Assembly (NCBI RefSeq): GCF_011405655.1
Contig: NZ_AP022829.1
Location: forward strand, 1,535,001 to 1,599,000
Origin: Adlercreutzia hattorii
Lineage (GTDB): Bacteria > Actinomycetota > Coriobacteriia > Coriobacteriales > Eggerthellaceae
Reading direction: 5' to 3'
DNA length: 64,000 bases
Shown: positions 53,335 through 61,380 of the stretch, one piece after another
Layout: each line of letters starts with the position of its first letter
Position numbering within the stretch: the stretch's first letter is position 1
Translations under genes and position numbers: made by a program
Notes under the pieces: model-generated
Told to the model about the DNA's origin: nothing
The model's input: only the letters and a program-made list of their open reading frames with translations
The model's database searches: none

Positions 53335-54612
53335 TCATCCGCTCGCGGCCGAATCGAACCGTCGGCCCAGAAGGGCGCCGGCCGCGCCGCCGACCACTGA
53401 CGGCAAGAGCCACGCGAAACCGTAGGCGTACAAAGGCGCCGCCTCGACGAACGCGAAAGCTCCGGTGAGATCGTGCACCGTGAGGAGGAGGCTCGCTGCC
53501 ACGGCGGCGAGCGCCGCGCCCTCGAACACCCAGGTGCCCCGCAGGTGCTTGCGAAACAGCAAAAGCACCACCGTCGTCATGAACGGCGGGCAGACCACTG
53601 AGAGAATCGGGCTCGCCAGGGCGATGATGTTCGTAAGTCCGAGATTGCAGATGAGCAATGCCGCCACGACCACAATGATAAGGGCCGCCCGATAGCTCAC
53701 CCGGCGCATGGTGACGCGCTCGACGTAATCGGCCGTGGCGCCGCACAGCCCGATGGCCGTGGTGAGGCAGGCCAGGCCCACGACGACGCCCAGCACCGCC
53801 ACGCCGGCCTCCCCCATGAGCTTCCACACGATCATGGTGATGAGCTCGGCCTGGCTGACCGTGTGCGGCACGACGCTGGCGGACGTGGCGCCCAAGTAGG
53901 TAAGACCGCCGTAGATGACGGCGAGCAGCACGCAGGCCACGAGGCTCGCCCGGGCCGTAACGCGCATCTGATCGCGCTTCTCGCCGTAGCCGGCCGCCCG
54001 CACCGATTCCTGCACGAGGATGGAGAACCCGACGACCGCGAGGATGTCCATAGTCTGATAGCCCGCGAGCACGCCGTCGGCGACGACGGTGTCCGTCTCG
54101 GGAGAGCCCACAGGTCCCAGCGGGTTCACGATGCCGGCGATGACCATGACCACGATGCCGGCCACGAGAAGCGGCGTGAGCACCTTGCCCACCACATTGA
54201 TGATGCGCGTGGGCTTAAGCGTCAGCAAGAGCACCACGGCGAAGAAGGCAATGGAGAACGGGAGCAGCCCGATAGTATCACCGAACCAGGGCGCGATGGC
54301 CATCTCGAAGGTGGTGGCGGCGCAGCGCGGCGGTGCGATGAGCATGCCCACGCACAAAATGGCGGCGGTGTTCAGCGCCAGACCCGCCTTCTTGCCCAGG
54401 GCGTTTTGGATGGAAAGAATGGAGCCACCCGCGTTGTTGATGGCGAACACGCCCACGCAGGAGACCACCACATCGAAGAACACGAAGCACGCTAGGCCGA
54501 GCGGCCACAGCTCGCCCGACTCCATGCCGAGGTACGGCGGGAAGATGAGATTGCCGGCGCCGAAGAACATGGCGAACAGCGCCAAGCCGACAACCAGCGC
54601 GTCTTTGTTCAC
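53335..54612 (-). CDS. brnQ: Branched-chain amino acid transporter (BrnQ/LIVCS)
   Basis: 425 aa from GTG at 54612 (AGGGGAGGTG upstream); about 12 spans. Family signature ALFAMFFGAGNLIFPPYLG near residue 11. Na+ or H+ symporter for Leu/Ile/Val. The 230 bases upstream show no T-box or other recognised regulator. Confidence 0.93.
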   Translation of the reverse strand: MNKDALVVGLALFAMFFGAGNLIFPPYLGMESGELWPLGLACFVFFDVVVSCVGVFAINNAGGSILSIQNALGKKAGLALNTAAILCVGMLIAPPRCAATTFEMAIAPWFGDTIGLLPFSIAFFAVVLLLTLKPTRIINVVGKVLTPLLVAGIVVMVIAGIVNPLGPVGSPETDTVVADGVLAGYQTMDILAVVGFSILVQESVRAAGYGEKRDQMRVTARASLVACVLLAVIYGGLTYLGATSASVVPHTVSQAELITMIVWKLMGEAGVAVLGVVVGLACLTTAIGLCGATADYVERVTMRRVSYRAALIIVVVAALLICNLGLTNIIALASPILSVVCPPFMTTVVLLLFRKHLRGTWVFEGAALAAVAASLLLTVHDLTGAFAFVEAAPLYAYGFAWLLPSVVGGAAGALLGRRFDSAASG

Positions 54613-54842
54613 GGGCACCTCCCCTCTCTCGTCGTCGACGCGGACGTTTTCGCATCTATTGTCGATGAATGGAGGGGTCATGATGACGTATCGGCAGCGC
54701 AGTTACCCGCCCAATGCCGAAGCGGCACGAAATCGTCACGGACGATGGAAAGTGCCTGGATTTTTCCCGGAACGCGTCTCTGGGCAACCGTGAGCCGAGG
54801 CAACGAAAAGCCACGCCGATCCGAGATCACCCAGCAGCAGGG

Positions 54843-55283
54843 CTATCGGATGGCGTCGCGCGCCGCCTCGGAAAGCGCGATAACGAGAGCGCCCTTTTTG
54901 ACGCCCTCAAGCAAGGTCGACATGTCCAACTCGCCAAAGAAGGCCTCACGCTGCGCATCGGCGTCCTCCCCCTCGCCGTCAGCCAGCACGATGACATCGG
55001 CACCGGCGATAAGCTGGGCCGCAACGTCGGCCGTCTCGCGCTGGAGCACGCGCAGCTCCCCCACCGGAAGATCGGCCTTCACCAGCGCCGTGGCCAGATC
55101 CATGGCGAGGTTCTCGGTATAGGTGTCGTTATCCGGCTCGGCCGCGATCATGAGCAGCCGCGGGTTCTCGGGCCAGCGCCCGCGCACGGCCTCGGCAAGA
55201 CCCGAGTCCTCCCGCAACGTGGCGAACCGGTACATCCCGCGAATCTCGTAATCCATGGGCTCGGGTGCGACGATAACTTCCAT
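54843..55283 (-). CDS. Truncated peptidase S51-like protein
   Basis: 146 aa. The fold of the N-terminal part of dipeptidase E (class I glutamine-amidotransferase-like) is suggested by NPRLLMIAAEPDNDTY and the GADVIVLADGEGE segment. The family nucleophile elbow GxSAG is replaced by ALSEA, and the protein ends 9 residues later, so the catalytic half is missing. Either a decayed gene or a non-catalytic stand-alone domain. Confidence 0.55.
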   Translation of the reverse strand: MEVIVAPEPMDYEIRGMYRFATLREDSGLAEAVRGRWPENPRLLMIAAEPDNDTYTENLAMDLATALVKADLPVGELRVLQRETADVAAQLIAGADVIVLADGEGEDADAQREAFFGELDMSTLLEGVKKGALVIALSEAARDAIR

Positions 55284-55598
55284 GGGAACCTCCTCGTTGC
55301 ATTTTCCCGGCTCTGTCGCCGGATCCTGCTTGTTTGGGCATAGCCTACCACGACAGCAAAACCCGAGTTATCGAGTCTTCCTATGAGAGTATCGGCGCTT
55401 CCCCGCCTCGGAAGCTTAATGCGGCGGGGATCAGGAGTCCTATAACCTTAAGAACGGATACTTAATTCGGGCTTGTCACTAAACTGGCATCGAAGCTTTT
55501 CCGTACGCACTAATATGCACACTCTCGGGATGCTGGGATTATCGCCGGTGGCTTTGTCGAACAAAAGAGAGGCGAAGAACCGTTCGGAAAATTTCCTC
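55284..55598. other. Intergenic stretch, nothing recognised
   Basis: 315 bases upstream of the tRNA promoter. A 71-codon ORF on the - strand (55448-55663) crosses the tRNA promoter and has no RBS or recognisable content; not called. Confidence 0.5.
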
Positions 55599-55627
55599 TT
55601 GCAAAGGCGTTGCGGTCGGGTTATCAT
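55599..55627 (+). promoter_or_regulatory. tRNA-Pro promoter
   Basis: -35 TTGCAA (55599-55604), 17-bp spacer, -10 TATCAT (55622-55627), 37 bases before the tRNA. Confidence 0.6.
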
Positions 55628-55663
55628 AGCAAAGCTGTTTGAGTGAGAGCTCAAAAGCACCAA

Positions 55664-55740
<77 letters not shown>

Positions 55741-55746
55741 GAACTT

Positions 55747-55774
55747 AGAGAGCCGGCATAATGCCGGCTCTTTT
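55747..55774 (+). terminator. Terminator after tRNA-Pro
   Basis: GAGCCGGCAT/ATGCCGGCTC hairpin followed by TTTT. Confidence 0.85.
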
Positions 55775-55814
55775 ACTACGAGCGCGTATTTAGAGCTAAC
55801 GGGCAAGTCAGTCA

Positions 55815-56003
55815 GGAATTAGATCAGAGTTTCGAGCAATGCGAAGGAATTAGTTAAGGGTTTCGGACATCACGAGAGAAATAGTCGGGAATTTCGAGCA
55901 GCAAATCGACCCATTGCAGGCAATTTGCTTCGAAACACACCCGAAACTCCCAACTACTTCCGATCTCGCAACATCACTCTGCTCGAAACTTCCAACTATT
56001 TCC
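55815..56003. promoter_or_regulatory. Five-copy 24-bp operator-like repeat array
   Basis: Consensus GGAANTAGTNNNGAGTTTCGAGCA. Three copies in + orientation at 55815, 55846 and 55877, spaced exactly 31 bp. Two inverted copies at 55938-55961 and 55980-56003, spaced 42 bp. Spacings are near 3 and 4 helical turns, so the copies face the same side. It lies 260-450 bases upstream of the flavoprotein gene at 56264. Confidence 0.7.
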
Positions 56004-56082
56004 AAAATCTTGCGAGTTATTTGATTCGCTATGTCACCGTTCAGGACGACCCATCTTCCCAGGTCACGCTCTGGGTTATGCC

Positions 56083-56104
56083 TTGGGTTAGGCATTTAAC
56101 CCAA
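56083..56104. promoter_or_regulatory. Dyad upstream of flavoprotein gene
   Basis: TTGGGTTA (56083-56090) and TAACCCAA (56097-56104), perfect 8-bp arms and 6-nt gap. Operator or short hairpin. Nothing else is seen between the repeat array and the RBS at about 56255. Confidence 0.45.
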
Positions 56105-56263
56105 TTTCGTCGATCGGCCCGATGCGCGGTTTTGCGAACCGGGCCATGATGCAACCCGTCAGCAGCGCTCGGCAATCGGACAGAGCCGAAGAGGACGGTT
56201 CCACCAGCCGAGCGCGAAGGGAGCGCGGTTCGAAGAAGCCGCCCGTCGTTCAGGAGGGTCATC

Positions 56264-57886
56264 ATGGAAGTCACCCGTCGCGATTTATTCAAGTTCACCG
56301 GACTGGCCGCCGCCGGAGTCGTGGGAGCGAGCGCCCTTGCGGGCTGCGCCCCGAAAACCGCCGCGGAGACGGCCACGCTCGCGGATACCGGCTCTGCCGA
56401 TGCCGGGCTGCCCGCCTTCCTGCAAGCTCCCGAGCCCATTACCGACTTCGCAGACACCCGCGAGTACGACGTCGTTGTCGTAGGTGCCGGCGAGTCGGGC
56501 CTGTCCGCGGCCCATTCCGCCGTAGCCGCCGGCGCCAAGGTGGCCTGCGTTCAGAACATCGGAACCGCCCAGACGACGGGCAACATGGGCGCCTCGGTGG
56601 ACACCACCAAGACCGACGAGGCCGGCATCCAGGCCTGCGTCGCCTTCCTCATGGAGAAAAATGCCTACCGCTCGAACCGCAAGCTGCTGGAAGCGTGGGC
56701 CCGCAACTCCTACGAGGCCGTTACCTGGTGGGCGGACACGGCGGCCGAGGGCGGCGCCGAGTCGAAGCCCTACGATTCCGAGCGCGAGTACAACGGCTAC
56801 ACCTACTACTTGCACGCGAACACCTACAACCACTTGGAAGGCGCCCACAACGACGCGGCCCTGGCCGTCTGCGATGCGGTAGCCGCCGAGGGCGTGGAGT
56901 TCTTCTTCAACTCCCCGACCGTGCAGCTGTACAAGGAGGGGGAGCGCGTGGCCGGCGTGATCTGCGAGACCGAGGAGGGCAACGTGCTCTTCAAGGCCGC
57001 CAAAGGCGTCATCCTCGCCTCCGGCGACTGCTCCGGCAACCAGGAAATGCGCGATTACTACTGTCCCGACCTGCGAGGCTTCAAGACCATGAGCCCCTTC
57101 CGCGACGGCATGGGCATGATGGCCGGCATCTGGGCCGGGGCGCAGATGACGCCGGTGAACCACTCGAAGATGGTTCACGGCGGCGGTGCGCTGACCCGTC
57201 TGGAGCTGCCCTTCCTGAACCTGGACATCCACGGAGAGCGCTTCATGAATGAAGTTCTGTCCTTCGCCTACCTGAACAACCTCATGCGCGGGTACCTCGA
57301 GGAGTACGATTTCCAGAACCCCATGGCGGCGAAGTTCTTCACCATCATGCCGGCGAACTGGGTCGAGATTGGCGAGCAGTGGGCCGCAGCCCATCCCAAC
57401 GAGGTGAAGTTCGGCGTGGGCAACATGAAGATTCCCTCGGAGGATCAGTTCGTCAAGGGCGAGACCTTCGCCGAGTTGGCGGCCAACATCAACGCCTACA
57501 TGGAAGCCGAGGAGTGGCACATCGACCCCATCGACGAGCAGACCATCGTCGCATCCATCGAGGCCTACAACGAGCTGTGCGCGACCGGGGCCGATGGGAA
57601 GTTCGGCAAGCGCGCCGACTATCTGGTTCCCATCGAGCAGGGGCCGTTCTTCGCGGTGCCCCGCGGCGCGAACTCCGTGCCGGCCGTACTCGGCGGACTC
57701 ACGGTGAACGAGAACCAGCAGTGCCTCGGCGCCGAGGGTGCGCCTATCGAGGGCCTGTTCGCCGTAGGCAACGCCTCGGGCCAGTTCTATGGCGGCGTGG
57801 ATTATCCCATGGACGTCGAGGGCCTCTCCATCGGGCGCGCCATCACCTCCGGCTACGTCACCGGACGCTACGTGGCAGCCCTGTAG
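56264..57886 (+). CDS. Tat-exported FAD-dependent fumarate-reductase-like flavoprotein
   Basis: 540 aa. Twin-Arg signal TRRDLFKFTGLAAAG with a lipobox-like LAGC (Cys28), so probably exported and anchored. FAD_binding_2 domain: dinucleotide motif VVVGAGESGLSAA (about 71-83), C-terminal GGVDYPMDVEGLSIGRAI. No FMN-binding or heme domain in the chain, so electrons must come from another protein. Substrate unknown; this family in Eggerthellaceae reduces diverse acceptors. It follows an operator array and precedes a LuxR-type regulator. Confidence 0.9.
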   Translation: MEVTRRDLFKFTGLAAAGVVGASALAGCAPKTAAETATLADTGSADAGLPAFLQAPEPITDFADTREYDVVVVGAGESGLSAAHSAVAAGAKVACVQNIGTAQTTGNMGASVDTTKTDEAGIQACVAFLMEKNAYRSNRKLLEAWARNSYEAVTWWADTAAEGGAESKPYDSEREYNGYTYYLHANTYNHLEGAHNDAALAVCDAVAAEGVEFFFNSPTVQLYKEGERVAGVICETEEGNVLFKAAKGVILASGDCSGNQEMRDYYCPDLRGFKTMSPFRDGMGMMAGIWAGAQMTPVNHSKMVHGGGALTRLELPFLNLDIHGERFMNEVLSFAYLNNLMRGYLEEYDFQNPMAAKFFTIMPANWVEIGEQWAAAHPNEVKFGVGNMKIPSEDQFVKGETFAELAANINAYMEAEEWHIDPIDEQTIVASIEAYNELCATGADGKFGKRADYLVPIEQGPFFAVPRGANSVPAVLGGLTVNENQQCLGAEGAPIEGLFAVGNASGQFYGGVDYPMDVEGLSIGRAITSGYVTGRYVAAL

Positions 57887-57913
57887 CTCTGATAACCCTC
57901 CCCCACCTGTCGC

Positions 57914-57944
57914 CCCGCCGGCCTCCCTCCCTGCCGGCGGGGCG
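57914..57944 (+). terminator. GC-rich hairpin after flavoprotein gene
   Basis: GCCCCGCCGGC and GCCGGCGGGGC arms around CTCCCTCCCT; no T-tract, so termination is uncertain. Confidence 0.45.
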
Positions 57945-58004
57945 GTGGCGCATGGGGGAAGGCCCTGTTTCCCGACGAACCGGGGCGCAATGAACGCAAC
58001 CCGC

Positions 58005-58019
58005 TATAATGGCCCCATG
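58005..58019 (+). promoter_or_regulatory. -10 element giving a leaderless start
   Basis: TATAAT (58005-58010) ends 6 bases before the ATG at 58017, so transcription would start at or next to the A of the ATG. No RBS fits. -35 is weak. Confidence 0.55.
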
Positions 58020-59199
58020 GAAAAGACACCCGCACTGCGCGAGAAGCGCCGCCTCGACAATCTGGAGCAGATGATCCCCTATCTGTTCGCCTTGGGCTGC
58101 GCCCGGACGTGGATGACGCTCACCTTCGCGGCGCCGTGGGCGGGGCTGGCCGTCCCCTTCGATCCCCATGTCCTGTTCGACTACTTGTACGCGGGCTTCG
58201 GCATCGCCGCCACCCTGCTCGCCCGCCTCCCGCTTCATCGCCGTGCCGCTCGTCTACCTCTGCCAGGGACTTTCAGGCGATCGCTTCGCCGTCGTGCTCG
58301 TGCTCCTGCCGCTTGTCGCCGTGGGCAGCCTCGCCCTCGCGTTCCGAGCGCTGCCCGAGCGGGAGACGACGCCGCGGGCCTACCCCAAGTTCTCGTTCCC
58401 CGTAAAGCCGCTCGCAGTGCTGTGCATCTACGCCTTCGCCTACGGGCTGCGCTCAGCCCAGCTGCCCGCCGGCGCCGGGGTGCACTCGTCGCTGTCGACC
58501 GCCATTGTCATGGGCGCGTTCTTCATTGTCGTGTACTTCTTCTCGGACCGCTTCTCGGTGAGCGCCCTGTTCCGCTCGCCGCTTCTGCTCATGGTATGCG
58601 GGCTCCTGCTCATTCCCGCCGAGGGCATCCTCGGCACCACGGCGGCGGGCTACCTCATCTCCATGGGCATGTCCCTCATGTCGCTGCTCATCGCCCTTCT
58701 GTTCTACGACCTGTCCAAGCGCATGGGCATCGCCATCATCGCACTCACGGGCGTTGTACGCGTGAACTCGCTGTTCACGCTGTGGGGCGGCAACGTGGCC
58801 GAGCTCTTAGGCGCCTTGGGCCTCGCTCCGACGACCCAGAACATCGCCATCACCGTGGCCGTGGTCATGCTGGTGCTGGCGAGCACGCTCATGCTGCTGT
58901 CGGAGAAGGACCTGGCCAGCCGCTGGGGCATCCGGCTTCTGGAGACCGATAATCTCGCCAAGGAGAGCCTGCGGGCCGAGCGCATCGCCGAGCGCTGCGA
59001 CGCCGTGTCCGCATCGTGCCACTTGAGCCCCCGGGAAGACGAGATCTGCCGCCTCATCGCGAGCGGCAAGACCAACCAGCAGATCGAGCGGGAGCTGTTC
59101 ATCGCCTCCGGCACGCTGAAGGCCCACATCCAGCACATCTACGTGAAGTGCGGCGTGCACTCCCGCAAGGAGCTCATCGCCCTGTGCGGCGGCGAATGA
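58017..59199 (+). pseudogene. LuxR-type regulator with multi-span domain, frameshifted
   Basis: N-terminal frame from ATG 58017 (MEKTPALREKRRLDNLEQM) runs to about 58230. Homologous sequence then continues in the +1 frame (RFIAVPLVYLCQG...) to 59199. Deleting one C of the CCC at 58229-58231 restores a single frame of about 394 codons. About ten spans precede a LuxR HTH (LSPREDEICRLIASGKTNQQI, ends near 59190). Same architecture as the intact regulator at 61381. May be a sequencing error, slippage or true inactivation. Confidence 0.8.
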
Positions 59200-59232
59200 T
59201 GTGTGCCCCTTGGAGAGTATTTACGCCAGAAA

Positions 59233-59383
59233 TGGACAAAATTGCGTCCAGTGAGCTGAGAAGAGGTCTTTCGCGACCCAAACTGAGCAACATCTTAACG
59301 TCTTGCGCATAAAATGAAAGCAACAAGCCGCCATACGGCGCACATCCGAACTCCAGAGAACTCACTCGACGTCATTTTGTCCA
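59233..59383. repeat. MITE-like element with 23-bp inverted ends
   Basis: 59233-59255 (starts TGGACAAAATTGCGTC) and 59361-59383 (complement starts TGGACAAAATGACGTC) match at about 20 of 23 positions and enclose 105 bases without coding capacity. Lies between the frameshifted regulator and a radical SAM gene, in the only notable content of that gap. Confidence 0.55.
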
Positions 59384-59417
59384 CCTTCGTTAAAAGTGCC
59401 CTCCGCCGTGCGCTGCG

Positions 59418-60743
59418 CTACTTCTCCGTGCCGTCGCCGAACAGGAGGTCGCGCTCGTCGCCGGGGAGCTTGGCGCGGGCCTGCTCGCGCAGGTTGTTCA
59501 GACCGGCGAGGTACTGGCGGTACAGCACCACGGTGAGGTAGCGGCCGGCCGGGGTGAGGGTCAGCTCGTCGGCGTTGTCGGTGGCAAACGCGCCATTGGC
59601 CCGCATGAAGGCCATCTCAACGGGCAGCCCGCGCTCCACGGACACGCCGAAATCGCGCTCGAATTCGTGCTTGTCGAAGCGCAGGCTGTACAGCTGCAGC
59701 AAAAACTTGTAGCGCATGAGGTCACGGCGTGGCAGATCGGTCTTGCCGAGCAGCGGCGTCGCGCCGGCGCGCACCAGCTCGCCGTACTCTTCCAGATTAA
59801 ACGTGTTCACGAACAGGTTGTCACCCAGATGCGTGATGGAGCCGGAGCCTATGCCCACGCACTCCTCATAGGACACGGCGTACTCGTCCACTTCCAAATG
59901 CTGTTTGCGCTCGTGATTCTCGTCGAGACGGTTGAACGTCCACAACGTGCGCCGCTCGAAGAAGGGGTTCTCTCCCCCGGCCAGAATCTCGTCCAAGATA
60001 TGATAGAAGCGCCGCTCCTTGTCATAGTCCATCTTTCCCAGCACTTGCTCCATTTTGCGCGTGGTGGCATGGGACTGGTACAGCGGCGAGAACGTCGTCT
60101 GATGGCAGCCGCACAGCGCGATCTTCTCGCAGTCGGAAATGAGAATGTCCTCGGTCTGCGTGGGGAAGTTGAAGATCATGTCCACGTTCAGCGACTCGAA
60201 GTACGGGGCCGCCTGGCCGATGCGCTCGAAGATCTCTTCCCCGCTCCCGTACTTCTCGTAGCGGTCCATCTGACGCAGAAGCCCGTCGTCGAAGGACTGC
60301 ACGCCCACCGACAGGCGCTGGATGCGGCCCTTGAGCTTATCCAGATACTCCGGGATGAGATGGTTCGGGTTCGTCTCCGAGTTGACCTCCTTCACGTGGA
60401 AGAGGTCGCGGGCCAAATCAATGGTCTCGCACAGCTCGTCGATGTCCACCGTCGGCGTGCCGCCGCCCACATACACGCTCTCGAAGTCGTAGCCCTGATC
60501 GGCGAGCATCCGCATCTCCTGGCGCAGGGCCTGGAAGTAGTCGTGAGCGCGCTGCTCCCGGTAGGGAAAGCGGTTGAAGGAGCAGTAGGGGCACAGCCGC
60601 TCGCAGAAGGGAACGTGCACGTAGAGGGTGTAGGGGCGCCCCTCCTCGGGGTCGGGAAGCGCGCCTTCGGGCACGGGGTGCAGCGTCAGGGTCTTGTCGG
60701 TCATGGCGCGGACGACGGTGGTGAGCATGCGCTCTGAGAGCAT
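59418..60743 (-). CDS. Radical SAM protein, HemN/HemW/HutW-like
   Basis: 441 aa. CERLCPYCSFNRFPY at about residue 47-61 supplies the CxxxCxxC cluster; YVGGGTPTVDIDEL and VGVQSFDDGLL are coproporphyrinogen-oxidase-family motifs. C-terminal domain (about 300-430) is of the HemN type. Which reaction (heme chaperone, coproporphyrinogen or heme-degrading radical SAM methyltransferase) cannot be told by eye. Confidence 0.82.
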   Translation of the reverse strand: MLSERMLTTVVRAMTDKTLTLHPVPEGALPDPEEGRPYTLYVHVPFCERLCPYCSFNRFPYREQRAHDYFQALRQEMRMLADQGYDFESVYVGGGTPTVDIDELCETIDLARDLFHVKEVNSETNPNHLIPEYLDKLKGRIQRLSVGVQSFDDGLLRQMDRYEKYGSGEEIFERIGQAAPYFESLNVDMIFNFPTQTEDILISDCEKIALCGCHQTTFSPLYQSHATTRKMEQVLGKMDYDKERRFYHILDEILAGGENPFFERRTLWTFNRLDENHERKQHLEVDEYAVSYEECVGIGSGSITHLGDNLFVNTFNLEEYGELVRAGATPLLGKTDLPRRDLMRYKFLLQLYSLRFDKHEFERDFGVSVERGLPVEMAFMRANGAFATDNADELTLTPAGRYLTVVLYRQYLAGLNNLREQARAKLPGDERDLLFGDGTEK

Positions 60744-60918
60744 CGATACCTCCTGGGTCTATTCAAGCGTAAGGAGGATTTTAGCACTCCCACCGGGACA
60801 ATAACCGACCTTTGTCCTAAGGGTATGCGGAACGCACAAACTCGCGATGCAACCGCGCGAGATCGTAATTTCGGCCGACCGTTTCCTGCGCGCGCATCCT
60901 CAGGCCTTCTGCTGACTC

Positions 60919-61257
60919 CACGGCCCGTTCCTCTTTGTAAACGACAACGGCGAGCGCTTCATGTGCGAGGACACCGACTACTACAAGAAGCCCGTGTTCC
61001 TCACGCCTGTGAAGCAAGGCCCCTTCTACGCCCTGAAGGTCGGTCCGGCGCTGCTCGCCGTCTGCGGTGGCCTGAAGTGCAACAACGACTTCCAGTGCCT
61101 CGATGAGAACGGCGAGGTCATCGAGGGCCTCTACGTGCTCGGCAACATCATGGGCGACATCACCGCGGTGGACTACCCCATCAACGTCGCCGGCAACTCC
61201 CACGGCCGCTGTATCACCTTCGGTTATCTGCTCGGCCACGAGCTCGCCGAGGCCTAA
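60919..61257 (+). pseudogene. C-terminal remnant of a fumarate-reductase-like flavoprotein
   Basis: About 112 codons preserving only the FAD_binding_2 C-terminus: HGPFLFVNDNGERFM, QGPFYALKVGPAL, then NIMGDITAVDYPINVAGNSHGRCITFG and the stop. A TGA just upstream closes the frame; the FAD-binding N-terminus and signal are absent. A terminator hairpin (61327-61350) still follows. Confidence 0.8.
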
Positions 61258-61326
61258 GCGCCCGCGCGCGAAACCGCTTACTCCGCTGCGGCCTCCCCTC
61301 CCTGCGGCTGCGGCATTCCAGCTAGA

Positions 61327-61350
61327 AAGGCTCTCTTTCGGGAGCCTTTC
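61327..61350 (+). terminator. Terminator after the flavoprotein remnant
   Basis: AAAGGCTC and GAGCCTTT arms with loop TCTTTCGG and a following CTTC; shared between the remnant and the convergent regulator gene. Confidence 0.65.
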
Positions 61351-61380
61351 TTCATGCCCGCTAATTGGAGAGGCGTTCTC

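Noticed and set aside
54613..54842. T-box or other riboswitch upstream of brnQ
   Set aside because: No T-box sequence, antiterminator or terminator hairpin could be found.
55815..55900. Regularly spaced repeats resembling a CRISPR array
   Set aside because: Copies are degenerate, only 7 bases separate them, later copies are inverted, and no cas gene is near.
55850..56095. 81-codon - strand ORF over the repeat array
   Set aside because: Its internal repetition (IVGSFEQSDVARSEVVGSF) is only the operator repeats read as codons; no RBS.
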